The notes under the pieces were generated by a model. That model saw only the letters and a list, made by a program, of their open reading frames with translations. It was not told the origin of the DNA and did no database searches. Position numbers and translations under genes: made by a program. From Aquaspirillum sp. LM1 (GTDB lineage Bacteria; Pseudomonadota; Gammaproteobacteria; Burkholderiales; Aquaspirillaceae), in contig NZ_CP019509.1 in assembly GCF_002002905.1 (NCBI RefSeq), positions 2,537,001 through 2,601,000 of the forward strand: 64,000 nt of DNA, in the 5' to 3' direction. This document shows positions 40,755 to 50,699 of this stretch, in pieces (within the stretch, counting starts at the first letter, position 1; every line of letters begins with the position of its first letter).

Positions 40755-42569
40755 TCAGGCAAAGCTGAAGTCAGCCAGGGTCAGCGTGGGCGCGCCGGAA
40801 AGCTTGATCGCCAGATTGGAACCCACCCAGGTCGGGTCTGCCGTGCTGTCCAGCACCAGATAGGTGTCGCCCTGCCAGACAAACTGGCTCAGCGCCGGCA
40901 TGGTGTAGGTGGAGGTCTGATGGGTGGCGCGCGCCATCAGCGTGGACAGCGTGTCGCCCGCCTGCACCGCCAGGGTGTTGATCTGGCCAGGCAGAGACAA
41001 ACCGGAACCCATGCTCAGACGAAGTGTGTCCACGCCGTGGGCAAAGTCGCTGATGATCAGCGCATTGCTGCCAGTGGCGTGGTCGCCACGGTAGCCCGCG
41101 TCAATCCAGAACACATCATTGCCGCCATTACCGGTCAGCGTGGCACCTTGCTGGTAGTCAATGCCGTTGCTTGGCGCAGCGGTAACGTGCAGCACGTCGT
41201 TACCGGCACCCCCTGTCAGTGGGCTGGCAGGGGCTGAGGTGGCAAAGTCGGCCAGGGTGAGGGTTTTGCTGCCGCTGAGCTTGAACGCCAGGTCGGTGCT
41301 GGCAAAGCTGCTGGTGGCGCTGCTGTCCAGCACGACATAGGTGTCGCCGTTCCAGACAAACTGGCTCAGCATCTGCGGCTGAACCGCAGTGGCCTGGTTG
41401 CTGGCCTGCGCCAGCAGGCTGGCCAGGGTATCGCCCGCCTGTACATTCAGCGTGGTCAGGCTGTTCAACCCGCTGCGCGACAGGTTGATCCAGTCTTGAC
41501 CCTGGGTGAAGTCGGTGATGGTAATGCTGGCCGCGCCTGCGGTGTGGTCGCCGGCATAGGTGGCGGCAAAACGGAATTCATCACTGCCCGTGCCGCCGGT
41601 CAGCGTGGCACCAGTCTGCGCCACGCTGACTTGCAGCACGTCGTTGCCAGCGCCACCATTGAGCACATCCACCCCGCCACCGCCGTCCAGCAAGTTATTG
41701 CCACTGTTGCCGGTCAGGGTGTTGTTGTGGCTGTCGCCGTAGCCGTTGATATTCAGTGTGCCGCTCAGTTGCAGGTTTTCGATTTCTGCACTGGCCCAGG
41801 AGCTACCCACCTGATCGGGCCCCCGACCCAGACCGAACGATTCGTCCGAGATGATGGTGTCCACACCGCCATAATCAAGCACGATGTTGCTACCACCAGC
41901 CAGCACAAACACATCATCACCCACGCCACCCAGCAAAAAGTCGCCGCCGTTGGCGTACAGTGTATTGTTGCCGTTGCCGCCCTCCAGCTGGTCGCGCACG
42001 GTGTCCAGCAGGGTGTTGCTGGCATCGCCGGCATACAGCGTGTCGTTGCCATCGCCGCCCACCAGCGTGTCAGCGTCCTGGCCGCCGATCAGGAGGTTGT
42101 TGCCGGCATTGCCGATAAAGGTCTGGCTGCCGTAGCCGCCGACACCGGCAAGATTGGCCGAGCCTTGCAGTTCGATGCGTTCAATACCGCCGCTGATGAA
42201 CGACCACGGCTGGGTGTTGTCCAGCGCAGCGCCCATGGCAATGGATACCGAAGTCTTGACCGTGTCCACGCTGCTGTCAGCGCCACTGTCCATGACGAGA
42301 TTGTTGGCACCGGCCACCCAGAACGTATCTGCGCCGGCCCCTCCATTGGCCGTATCATTGCCATCCAGATACAGCACATCGTTGCCGCTGCCGGCATCCA
42401 GCCAGTCATTGCCACCCAGGCCGTTGAGCACATTGGCACCCGCATTGCCGGTGATCCGGTTGTTACCGGCATTGCCTGAACCATTGATATTGTCCGTGCC
42501 CAGCAAAACCAGATTGTCTTCGCTTGCGCCCAAGGTATAGCTGACGGTGCTGCTGATTGTTGTTGCCAT
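40755..42569 (-). CDS. RTX-type calcium-binding repeat protein with duplicated C-terminal module
   Basis: A 604-aa acidic protein made almost entirely of glycine-aspartate nonapeptide repeats such as GGNGNNTLY and GGAGNDVLQ, which form Ca2+-binding parallel beta-rolls in secreted type I substrates. No enzymatic domain is visible. The C-terminal half is two copies of a module of about 150 residues (305-452 and 453-604). Both share GGAGNDVL at the start, VQAGDTL, LSQFVW-GDTY-VLDS and LTLADF at the end. The start at 42569 follows AAAGGA. No type I secretion genes are near, so the exporter must be elsewhere. Confidence 0.88.
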   Translation of the reverse strand: MATTISSTVSYTLGASEDNLVLLGTDNINGSGNAGNNRITGNAGANVLNGLGGNDWLDAGSGNDVLYLDGNDTANGGAGADTFWVAGANNLVMDSGADSSVDTVKTSVSIAMGAALDNTQPWSFISGGIERIELQGSANLAGVGGYGSQTFIGNAGNNLLIGGQDADTLVGGDGNDTLYAGDASNTLLDTVRDQLEGGNGNNTLYANGGDFLLGGVGDDVFVLAGGSNIVLDYGGVDTIISDESFGLGRGPDQVGSSWASAEIENLQLSGTLNINGYGDSHNNTLTGNSGNNLLDGGGGVDVLNGGAGNDVLQVSVAQTGATLTGGTGSDEFRFAATYAGDHTAGAASITITDFTQGQDWINLSRSGLNSLTTLNVQAGDTLASLLAQASNQATAVQPQMLSQFVWNGDTYVVLDSSATSSFASTDLAFKLSGSKTLTLADFATSAPASPLTGGAGNDVLHVTAAPSNGIDYQQGATLTGNGGNDVFWIDAGYRGDHATGSNALIISDFAHGVDTLRLSMGSGLSLPGQINTLAVQAGDTLSTLMARATHQTSTYTMPALSQFVWQGDTYLVLDSTADPTWVGSNLAIKLSGAPTLTLADFSFA

Positions 42570-43055
42570 GATTTTTCCTTTCAGTTTGCGGCCATGCAAA
42601 GCTCGCCCTGAAAAGTTAATCAAGAAAACACCAGTAGACAAGTGCAAACCCAACTTATGAAAAACGCAATATTAAATGCCAACACATCGATCAAACCAGA
42701 CCATCAATCCCAAGTAAAATTACTGAGAATATTCTTGCCGCCCCGGGATATCCTCAACAGAAAAACTTGCCACCACCCCAATGATAAAATTAAAAAATAA
42801 TTCAATAAAACAGTACTTTATAGCAAAATTTCCCATAAAAAACAGCGGCAATTTTTTCCATGGCAATTTTTTCCATGGCCACACTGGCAATGTTGGCGTT
42901 TCACAACAATTACCAAATGGTAACCATATGACCTAAAAAACCCCGAGCAATCCAGACTTGACTTCAGATGCCGCTCACACTAAACCCGCCAGAATCACGC
43001 CGATAGTTTTTCCCATCAGGCATGAATTGATAAAAACTGACACCTCTTCAATGCT
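42570..43055. other. AT-rich intergenic region between RTX gene and cobA
   Basis: No convincing gene in 486 bp. It is the most AT-rich noncoding stretch of the window. It presumably holds the RTX promoter (minus) and the end of the cobA transcript. A 15-bp sequence GGCAATTTTTTCCAT is tandemly repeated at 42847-42876. Confidence 0.7.
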
Positions 43056-43874
43056 TTACCCTTCCCCCCCAGCCCATGCAACCTGCAAGACATCATGCAC
43101 CGCCACCACCGCACCAATCACCAGCAGCGCTGGCGGGGTAATGTCGCTCTCGGCAATCACCTGCGCCAGCTGATCCAGCCGGGTGCGCGTCACCCGCTGG
43201 CGTGGCGTGGTAGCGTGTTCAATCACCGCCACCGGGGTATCCGCCGCGCGGCCATGGGCCATCAACCCGGCGCTGATGGCCCCCGCTTCGTTCAGCCCCA
43301 TGTACACCACCACGGTGGATTCGACGTGAGTGTGCCGGGTCCAGGCCAGATGGCTGGCGTCGGCACGGCGATGGCCGGTAACCAGGGTGCAACCCTGCGC
43401 GTAATCGCGATGGGTCAGCGGCAGATCGGCCATGGCCGCCGCGCCCAGCGCAGCGCTGATGCCGGGCACCACCTCGTAGTCAATTCCCGCCGCGTGCAAC
43501 GCCAGCATTTCTTCCCCACCCCGGCCAAACAGCAACGGATCGCCCCCCTTGAGCCGCACCACACGCAGGCCGGCACGAGCGTAGCCAATCAATAACTGAT
43601 GAATGCCCTCCTGGCTCAAGCTGTGCCGCCCGGCGCGCTTGCCCACGCACACCTGCTGCGCCTGCGCCGCCAGTTGCAGGATGTCGGTGCTGACCAGATG
43701 GTCGTAGCACACCACCTCGGCGCGGCGCAGGCGGTCCAGCGCGCGCAGGGTGAGCAGTTCCGGGTCGCCCGGCCCGGCTCCCACCAGGCTGACCCGTGTG
43801 GGTGTCGTGCCCGTGGCCGGGCCTGCCGGCAGGCCCGGCAGAGGAAAAAATCCAGCAGGAAAAGGCAGGTTCAT
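43056..43874 (-). CDS. cobA: Uroporphyrinogen-III C-methyltransferase (NirE-like)
   Basis: SAM-dependent methylation of uroporphyrinogen III to precorrin-2, the entry to siroheme and heme d1. The 272-aa single-domain enzyme has the SUMT signatures VGAGPGDPELLTLRA, VRLKGGDP and PGISAALGAAA. The CysG dehydrogenase/chelatase domain is absent. The start at 43874 has GGAG 6 nt upstream; a TTG 15 bp further is possible. It is divergent from norC and shares the region holding an FNR-type box, so it probably serves as NirE for heme d1. Confidence 0.93.
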   Translation of the reverse strand: MNLPFPAGFFPLPGLPAGPATGTTPTRVSLVGAGPGDPELLTLRALDRLRRAEVVCYDHLVSTDILQLAAQAQQVCVGKRAGRHSLSQEGIHQLLIGYARAGLRVVRLKGGDPLLFGRGGEEMLALHAAGIDYEVVPGISAALGAAAMADLPLTHRDYAQGCTLVTGHRRADASHLAWTRHTHVESTVVVYMGLNEAGAISAGLMAHGRAADTPVAVIEHATTPRQRVTRTRLDQLAQVIAESDITPPALLVIGAVVAVHDVLQVAWAGGEG

Positions 43875-43927
43875 GGTGGTCTCCGTCAACAGGCCCCCAG
43901 TGTAGGAATTCCCCGAGCTGAAAATCG

Positions 43928-43941
43928 TTGATTCGAATCAA
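43928..43941. promoter_or_regulatory. FNR/Dnr box between cobA and norC
   Basis: TTGATTCGAATCAA is a perfect TTGAT-N4-ATCAA palindrome. TACAGT at 43965-43970 is a -10 about 33 bp downstream on the plus strand, the spacing of class II activation for norCB. The distance also allows control of cobA. Confidence 0.88.
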
Positions 43942-44016
43942 TGCTATCCAGATGGCCAAATCCGTACAGTCCACGCTGAAACCGGCCCATGCCGGTGAAG
44001 ACAACAGGAGGTCGTG

Positions 44017-44442
44017 ATGAGCGCCAGCTTCACCAAATCAACCGCTCGCAACATCTTTTATGGTGGAGCGGTGTTTTTCTTTTTACTGTTTCTGGCTTTA
44101 ACCCTGGACACGGTGCAAACGCTGCCCAAACGGGATAACCGCGCCAACCTGACAGAACAGGTGGCACGCGGCAAAAACCTGTGGGAAGTGAACAACTGCA
44201 TCGGCTGCCACACCCTGCTGGGTGAAGGCGCGTACTTTGCCCCCGAACTGGGCAATGTCTACCAGCGGCGCGGGCCGGAGTTCATCAAGGCCTGGATCAA
44301 GTCGCAGCCTACCGGCACGCCGGGCCGCCGGCAGATGCCGAACTTTCATCTGAGCGACGCCGAGCTCGACGACCTGACCGCGTTCCTGAAATACGCCTCT
44401 GAAATCAACACCAACCAATGGCCCCCGAATATTGAAGGCTGA
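44017..44442 (+). CDS. norC: Nitric oxide reductase cytochrome c subunit
   Basis: Membrane-anchored cytochrome c that feeds electrons to NorB. The 141-aa protein has one N-terminal helix (about residues 12-30), a heme c site CIGCH, and the axial Met in RRQMPNFHLS. The start at 44017 is 5 nt after a strong AGGAGG. First gene of the nor operon. Confidence 0.97.
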   Translation: MSASFTKSTARNIFYGGAVFFFLLFLALTLDTVQTLPKRDNRANLTEQVARGKNLWEVNNCIGCHTLLGEGAYFAPELGNVYQRRGPEFIKAWIKSQPTGTPGRRQMPNFHLSDAELDDLTAFLKYASEINTNQWPPNIEG

Positions 44443-44463
44443 TTCTGGCTGTTATTCAGGTAA

Positions 44464-45921
<1,458 letters not shown>

Positions 45922-45950
45922 GCCAAACACTCTCCGCTTCACCCCCTGAC

Positions 45951-45974
45951 GCGCCCACCCCAGGGCGCTTTTTT
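45951..45974 (+). terminator. Short terminator/attenuator between norB and norE
   Basis: GCGCCC and GGGCGC form a 6-bp stem with a 6-nt loop and are followed by six T. It lies 29 bp after norB and only 14 bp before norE, so it probably lowers, rather than stops, expression of the accessory genes. Confidence 0.7.
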
Positions 45975-45987
45975 CATCGAGCCCACC

Positions 45988-46572
45988 ATGCCTTGTGCCG
46001 CCCGCCTGCCCACGCCCAGCCGCCACTTGCCCGGAGATCTGGCCATGTGGCTGTTCATTCTGGCCGAGCTCAGCGTATTTGCGCTGTTCTTTGCCCTGTA
46101 CGCAGTGGCGCGGCTGCGCCAGCCGGCGCTGTTTGCCGCCGGCCAGGCCCAATTGCCCCTGCTGTCGGCGCTGGTGAACACCCTGCTGCTGATCGGCGGC
46201 AGCGCCGGCATGGCCGCTGCAGTGCGCGCCTTTGCCGCTGGCCAGCTTCGCCGGGGAGAACACGGCCTGCTGGCCACCCTGGCCTGTGGCGCGCTGTTTG
46301 TGCTGATCAAGGGCGCGGAATTTGCCGATAAATTTGCCGCTGGCCTGACCTTGTCTACCAGCGACTTCTGGATGTTTTATCTGTCACTGACAGTGTTTCA
46401 TTTTATGCATGTGCTGCTAGGCATGGTGATTGTGGCCGCAGTGTGGTTTCACGCCCGACGCGGCGCGTATGGCGCAGCGAATCAGGCCGGCGTGGAAACC
46501 TCTGCGGCCTACTGGCATATGGTGGACCTGGTGTGGGTGGTGTTGTTTGCGCTGGTGTATGTGGCGCGATGA
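45988..46572 (+). CDS. norE: NorE-like cytochrome c oxidase subunit III family protein
   Basis: A 194-aa inner-membrane protein of the COX3 family with about five helices, starting LPGDLAMWLFILAELSVF and ending in HMVDLVWVVLFALVYV. NorE is needed for full NO reductase activity in Paracoccus and related species, but its biochemical task is unclear. Position after norCB and before norF/Q/D supports the name. Confidence 0.9.
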   Translation: MPCAARLPTPSRHLPGDLAMWLFILAELSVFALFFALYAVARLRQPALFAAGQAQLPLLSALVNTLLLIGGSAGMAAAVRAFAAGQLRRGEHGLLATLACGALFVLIKGAEFADKFAAGLTLSTSDFWMFYLSLTVFHFMHVLLGMVIVAAVWFHARRGAYGAANQAGVETSAAYWHMVDLVWVVLFALVYVAR

Positions 46573-46667
46573 ATGCCTACGGTGATGCGGCGTCAGCGCG
46601 CGTGCCGTGCCTTGAATCTTATCCGCCATCAAGGCAACACCCGCCCCCACTGCGGCATCATCGGCAC

Positions 46668-46946
46668 ATGACTTCTTCTCATTCTCCCGCGATGACCCCG
46701 CGCCCAGTATGGCCGGTCTGGCTGTACCTGAGTGCGCTCACCCTGGCGCTGGCCGCCCTGGCCGAATGGCACAGCCATGCCGCCCTGGCAGTGGTGGCGC
46801 TGGGCGGTGCCTGGCTTAAGGGCGTGGCCATCATCGAATCCTTCATGGCCTTGTGCGATGCACCGGGCTGGCTGCGCGCCTCGGTGCACGGCTGGCTGGC
46901 GCTGCTGTGCGGCGGACTCTCCGCCAGTTTTCTGTCTGGAGGCTGA
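46668..46946 (+). CDS. norF: NorF-like small membrane protein
   Basis: A 92-aa protein with two or three hydrophobic segments (VWLYLSALTLALAALAEW; ALAVVALGGAWLKGVAII), like subunit IV-type NorF proteins that accompany NorE. The start at 46668 is the first ATG of the family-like part; no strong ribosome-binding site is seen. It ends 2 bp before norQ. Confidence 0.7.
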   Translation: MTSSHSPAMTPRPVWPVWLYLSALTLALAALAEWHSHAALAVVALGGAWLKGVAIIESFMALCDAPGWLRASVHGWLALLCGGLSASFLSGG

Positions 46947-46948
46947 AC

Positions 46949-47737
46949 ATGGTCGAAACCATCATCCCGTTTTACCAAGCCAGCGCTGACGAGTGCGAGG
47001 TGTTCGAGCGCGCCTGGCAACACCAGCTGCCCATGCTGATCAAGGGCCCCACTGGCTGCGGCAAAACCCGCTTTGTGGCACATATGGCCGCGCGGCTGGG
47101 CCTGCCGCTGTTTACCGTGTCCTGCCACGATGACCTGTCGGCGGCTGATCTGGTGGGGCGCCACCTGATTGCCGGCGGCGACACCCGCTGGTGCGATGGC
47201 CCGCTCACCCGCGCGGTGCGCGAAGGCGGCATCTGCTATCTGGACGAAGTGGTTGAGGCACGCAAGGACACCACCGTGGTGCTGCACCCGCTGACCGACG
47301 ACCGGCGGATTTTACCCATCGAGCGCACTGGCGAGGTGCTGCCTGCGCCCCCCGGCTTTATGCTGGTGGTGTCGTACAACCCCGGCTACCAGCATGTGCT
47401 GAAAACCCTGAAACCCTCCACCCGCCAGCGTTTTGTGGCACTGAGCTTTGATTTTCCGCATCCCGACGTGGAATGCGCGGTGGTGTGCCACGAAGGCGGG
47501 GTGGACGCTGCGCTGGCCCAGCGGCTGGTGGCGCTGGCCGGACAACTGCGCCGGCTGACCGGCTACGATCTGGACGAAGCCGCCAGCACCCGGCTGCTGG
47601 TGTATGCCGCCAAGCTGATGGCCAGCGGCATGGACGCACGCCGCGCCTGCCGGGTGGCGCTGGTCGAACCCCTCTCGGATGAACCGGACACCCTGGCGGC
47701 GCTGATGGCCGTGGTGGACACCCAGTTCGGAGCCTGA
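46949..47737 (+). CDS. norQ: NorQ/NirQ/CbbQ-family AAA+ ATPase
   Basis: MoxR-type AAA+ chaperone that, with NorD, activates NO reductase by metal insertion. The 262-aa protein has Walker A GPTGCGKT at residues 33-40, Walker B-like ICYLDEVVEA near 98-107, and the C-terminal CbbQ region. The start at 46949 (MVETIIPFYQ) matches the family. It is separated from norD by 1 bp. Confidence 0.95.
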   Translation: MVETIIPFYQASADECEVFERAWQHQLPMLIKGPTGCGKTRFVAHMAARLGLPLFTVSCHDDLSAADLVGRHLIAGGDTRWCDGPLTRAVREGGICYLDEVVEARKDTTVVLHPLTDDRRILPIERTGEVLPAPPGFMLVVSYNPGYQHVLKTLKPSTRQRFVALSFDFPHPDVECAVVCHEGGVDAALAQRLVALAGQLRRLTGYDLDEAASTRLLVYAAKLMASGMDARRACRVALVEPLSDEPDTLAALMAVVDTQFGA

Positions 47738-47738
47738 C

Positions 47739-49577
47739 ATGGAAGACCTTGTTGGCCGCTGGTGGGATCGGCTGATTCGTCGCAGCGCCTACCGGGGCTA
47801 CCCCGATGCCGCCGTGACGCTGGCCGAACTGGAAAAGCAGGCGCCGCTGTTTTTTCGGGCCATGGGGGGGGATCCTGCACTGACCCTGCGCACTGCCGTT
47901 GGCGCTGCCCATGGCGCCCGACGCCGGCTGCTGGAGCGGATTGCCGGCACGGGTGAGCAGGTGGAGCTGGCCTGGCGCGACGGCCAGTCACTCTATCTGC
48001 CCGAGCGCCTGGACCTCTACCCACGCGCTCCACTCAACCGCGACCTGTATTTCTGGCTGATGGCGCTGGCGGCCCAGCCGCAGCCACCGGCACACGCCGC
48101 TGGCGACTGGCTCAGCCGCAACGCCCACGCCAGCGCTGCCTGCCTGCGAGCCATGCCCGGTCTGGCCGCGCTGTACCAGCGGCTGGTGGATGCGCTGCTG
48201 CCGCTGCGCGAACTGCCGCGTCAGGCCGACGCGCGGACGCAGGAGCTGGCCATTCGTCACGCCCTGCAACACCCGGAACATGCCGCGCCGCTGCCGGCCA
48301 GCCGCCAGCCACCGCAACCGGTGCTGCTGTGGTTGCACCCCAACCCGCCCGGCCACAGCAGCGCACCGGCGGGCCATGACGTGGCCCATCCGGATGACGA
48401 AGACGCCAGCCACAGCCGCGATGGCAAAAAACGCCGACGCTACCGCGCCCGGCAAGACACCCCGGACGAGCGGCAAAACGGCATGCTGCTGGTGTTCCGC
48501 GCCGAAAGCATTTTTACCTGGGACGAGTATGTGCGGGTCAATCGCCATACCGACGATGATGACATGGACGACAACGGCGCCGCCGCCGAGGACATGAATA
48601 CCCTGACCGTCAGCCGCGACAGCCGCCGCCGCGCCAGCCGGCTGAAATTCGACCTCGACCTGCCCGCCGCCGCCTACGACGACATCCCGCTGGGCAGCGG
48701 CATCCTGTTGCCAGAATGGGACTACAAGCGCCAGCGCCTGGTGGCCGACCATGCCCGCATCCAGCCCATGCTGCCGCGCGACGCCAGCCCGGCGGCGCTG
48801 CCCGAACGGCTGTTGCCAATGGCCAGACGCCTGCGTCGCCAGTTTCAGGCGCTGTCGCCCGAACGCACGCGCAAAAGCGGCGAAACCAGCGGCCCGGACA
48901 TTGATCTGGACCGGCTGATCCGCTTTCTGGCCGAACGCCGCAGCGGTGTGGCGGTAGCCGAGCCGGCGCTGTACCAGGCCTGGCCGCCCGGCGGGCGCAG
49001 CATGGCCTGCCTGCTGCTGGCCGATGTGTCACTTTCTACCGAAAGCTGGCTGGGCGAGGCCGGGCCGGTGATTGGGGTGATCCGCGACAGCCTGCTGCTG
49101 TTTGCCGAAGCGCTGGCCGCCTGTGGCGATGCGTTTGGCCTGTACGGGTTTTCGTCCATCCGCCGTGACGAAGTGCGCTTTTTGCTGCTGAAAGACTTTG
49201 CCGAACGCTACGACGACACTAGCCGAGGGCGGATTCTGGCCCTGCGCCCCGGCTACTACACCCGGATGGGGGCAGCCATCCGCCAGTCCACCCGCATCCT
49301 GCTGGAACAAGCCGCCCAGCGCCGCCTGCTGCTGATTGTGTCGGACGGCAAACCCAACGATCTCGACCACTACGAAGGCCGCTACGGCGTGGAAGACACC
49401 CGCCAGGCGGTGCTGGAAGCCCGCCGCGCCGGGCTGATTCCGTTTTGCGTGACGGTGGACCGCGAAGCGGGTGAATACCTGCCCCACCTGTTTGGCCGGC
49501 GCGGCTATAGCGTGGTCCACGACGCCCGCCGCCTGCCGCAGGTGCTGACGAGGTTATATGCGGGGTTGACGGGGTGA
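47739..49577 (+). CDS. norD: NorD nitric oxide reductase activation protein
   Basis: Partner of NorQ in NO reductase maturation. The 612-aa protein has a von Willebrand factor A domain in its C-terminal third with a MIDAS-type DVSLS at about residue 428. The middle section is acidic/basic and low-complexity (about 215-285). Soluble, no signal peptide. Last gene of the norCBEFQD operon; no clear terminator follows directly. Confidence 0.94.
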   Translation: MEDLVGRWWDRLIRRSAYRGYPDAAVTLAELEKQAPLFFRAMGGDPALTLRTAVGAAHGARRRLLERIAGTGEQVELAWRDGQSLYLPERLDLYPRAPLNRDLYFWLMALAAQPQPPAHAAGDWLSRNAHASAACLRAMPGLAALYQRLVDALLPLRELPRQADARTQELAIRHALQHPEHAAPLPASRQPPQPVLLWLHPNPPGHSSAPAGHDVAHPDDEDASHSRDGKKRRRYRARQDTPDERQNGMLLVFRAESIFTWDEYVRVNRHTDDDDMDDNGAAAEDMNTLTVSRDSRRRASRLKFDLDLPAAAYDDIPLGSGILLPEWDYKRQRLVADHARIQPMLPRDASPAALPERLLPMARRLRRQFQALSPERTRKSGETSGPDIDLDRLIRFLAERRSGVAVAEPALYQAWPPGGRSMACLLLADVSLSTESWLGEAGPVIGVIRDSLLLFAEALAACGDAFGLYGFSSIRRDEVRFLLLKDFAERYDDTSRGRILALRPGYYTRMGAAIRQSTRILLEQAAQRRLLLIVSDGKPNDLDHYEGRYGVEDTRQAVLEARRAGLIPFCVTVDREAGEYLPHLFGRRGYSVVHDARRLPQVLTRLYAGLTG

Positions 49578-49684
49578 AAAGGGGAAAGAAGCTGTACTGT
49601 GCTTGTGGCTTTGGACAAAGGCAAACGTCAGCCAAGCACAGGATATTCTAGAGAGCCGGCCAGTCGCACTGTTATACTCAACGC

Positions 49685-49809
49685 GCAGCCCTAGGCTTGT
49701 CCTCTCCCAGCCATCTTACTGGTGATGACACTAGGTTCGTTTTGGCCCTGTCTCGTGCAGGGCCGCCCTCATTCCTGACACACCCGCCTGTTGGCGGGTG
49801 TGTTGTTTT
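49685..49809 (+). ncRNA. Candidate small RNA between norD and the AbiTii gene
   Basis: An extended -10 promoter TGTTATACT (49670-49678) precedes about 120 nt with no open frame. The RNA would contain a CCTAG/CTAGG long-range stem, a GCCCTG/CAGGGC hairpin (about 49745-49763) and a strong terminator: ACACACCCGCC (49778-49788) against GGCGGGTGTGT (49793-49803) plus a T-rich tail. No Rfam family is recognised from the sequence. The terminator could instead serve norD. Confidence 0.5.
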
Positions 49810-49820
49810 CTAGCCAGCGA

Positions 49821-50699
49821 TTACAACAGTGCCGTCAAATACGGCAGCGCTTTTGCGCTGAGCACTCCGCCGACTGCGTTTTCCAGCACGGCCTTGATGC
49901 TTTGGGCTGTAGCCTTGATGATGGCCCACTTGGGTTTTGGCGAAGCAGCCTGCGCCTGCAAAGTCGCCAGATCTGCTTGCAACTCCTCGCGCGCCTCAGC
50001 CTCAATGTGTTCTTGCTGGATGGCTTCGCGCAGCACTTCAATCAAGGCCGATAGCGCTGCGGTGTCACCACCGGTCTGTGTTTGGGTTTGCTGTGAGCCA
50101 TTCGACCCGATCTGGATTTGGGAGCCGCTCACGTCCCCAAAGTGGTAATGCTGTTCTTGCACGGTTTGCTTCTCCTGTGGAGTGAATGTCATGCCTTCGC
50201 CGAGGACGCCTTTGACCTCCAGATCAAGCGCCCATTCGAGCACTCGGGTTTTCACTTGCTCGAGGATGCCCTGCTGCTGTATGTCAGAGAGTACGCGTAC
50301 AGGGTGCATACGGAAGCCATATTTCTCGTACGCCCGCTGCGTAAATCTCTCGTCAATGCTAGTGGGAACAGAGTAGATGGTGATTTTGTCCTGCGCACAA
50401 CGCATCAGTTGTGACACTGAGTCTCTAACCGCAAAGTTAGAGAACAGCTCAATCATCTCTGGTGAAGTAGGAAACTGAATTAAGTTACCTTTCTCGTCCA
50501 GTCCCATAAACCTTGCTCGCACCCGCCGATACTCAGGCACATCATCCGATTTGTACCCCTTCAGCTCACTGCTAATCCAATCGGTCAGCTCAGACACGCC
50601 CAGACGTTGCGCAACAACCAATGCCCGGCGCAACACATCACTGGGCAACGTTGACGACTCCATCGCTGCATTCACTAATTCAGGGACAAGGGCAGGCAT
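49821..50699 (-). CDS. AbiTii-domain protein, candidate phage-defence gene
   Basis: A 292-aa protein. The first 65 residues (MPALVPELVNAAMESSTLPS..., then VLRRALVVAQRLGVSELTDWI and ELKGYKSDDVPEYR) match the AbiTii abortive-infection domain. A spacer with SGSQIQIGSNGSQQTQTQT, common in this class, joins it to a helical C-terminal part ending in a hydrophobic stretch (AVGGVLSAKALPYLTALL) that might touch a membrane. The start at 50699 has AGAGG directly upstream; the ATG at 50729 has none. It is less GC-rich than its neighbours, lies opposite to nor and nir, and looks inserted between them. Confidence 0.8.
   Translation of the reverse strand: MPALVPELVNAAMESSTLPSDVLRRALVVAQRLGVSELTDWISSELKGYKSDDVPEYRRVRARFMGLDEKGNLIQFPTSPEMIELFSNFAVRDSVSQLMRCAQDKITIYSVPTSIDERFTQRAYEKYGFRMHPVRVLSDIQQQGILEQVKTRVLEWALDLEVKGVLGEGMTFTPQEKQTVQEQHYHFGDVSGSQIQIGSNGSQQTQTQTGGDTAALSALIEVLREAIQQEHIEAEAREELQADLATLQAQAASPKPKWAIIKATAQSIKAVLENAVGGVLSAKALPYLTALL

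Noticed and set aside
42958-43173. 71-codon plus-strand frame in the AT-rich gap before cobA
   Set aside because: It overlaps the 3' end of cobA on the other strand and has no ribosome-binding site or protein-like composition.
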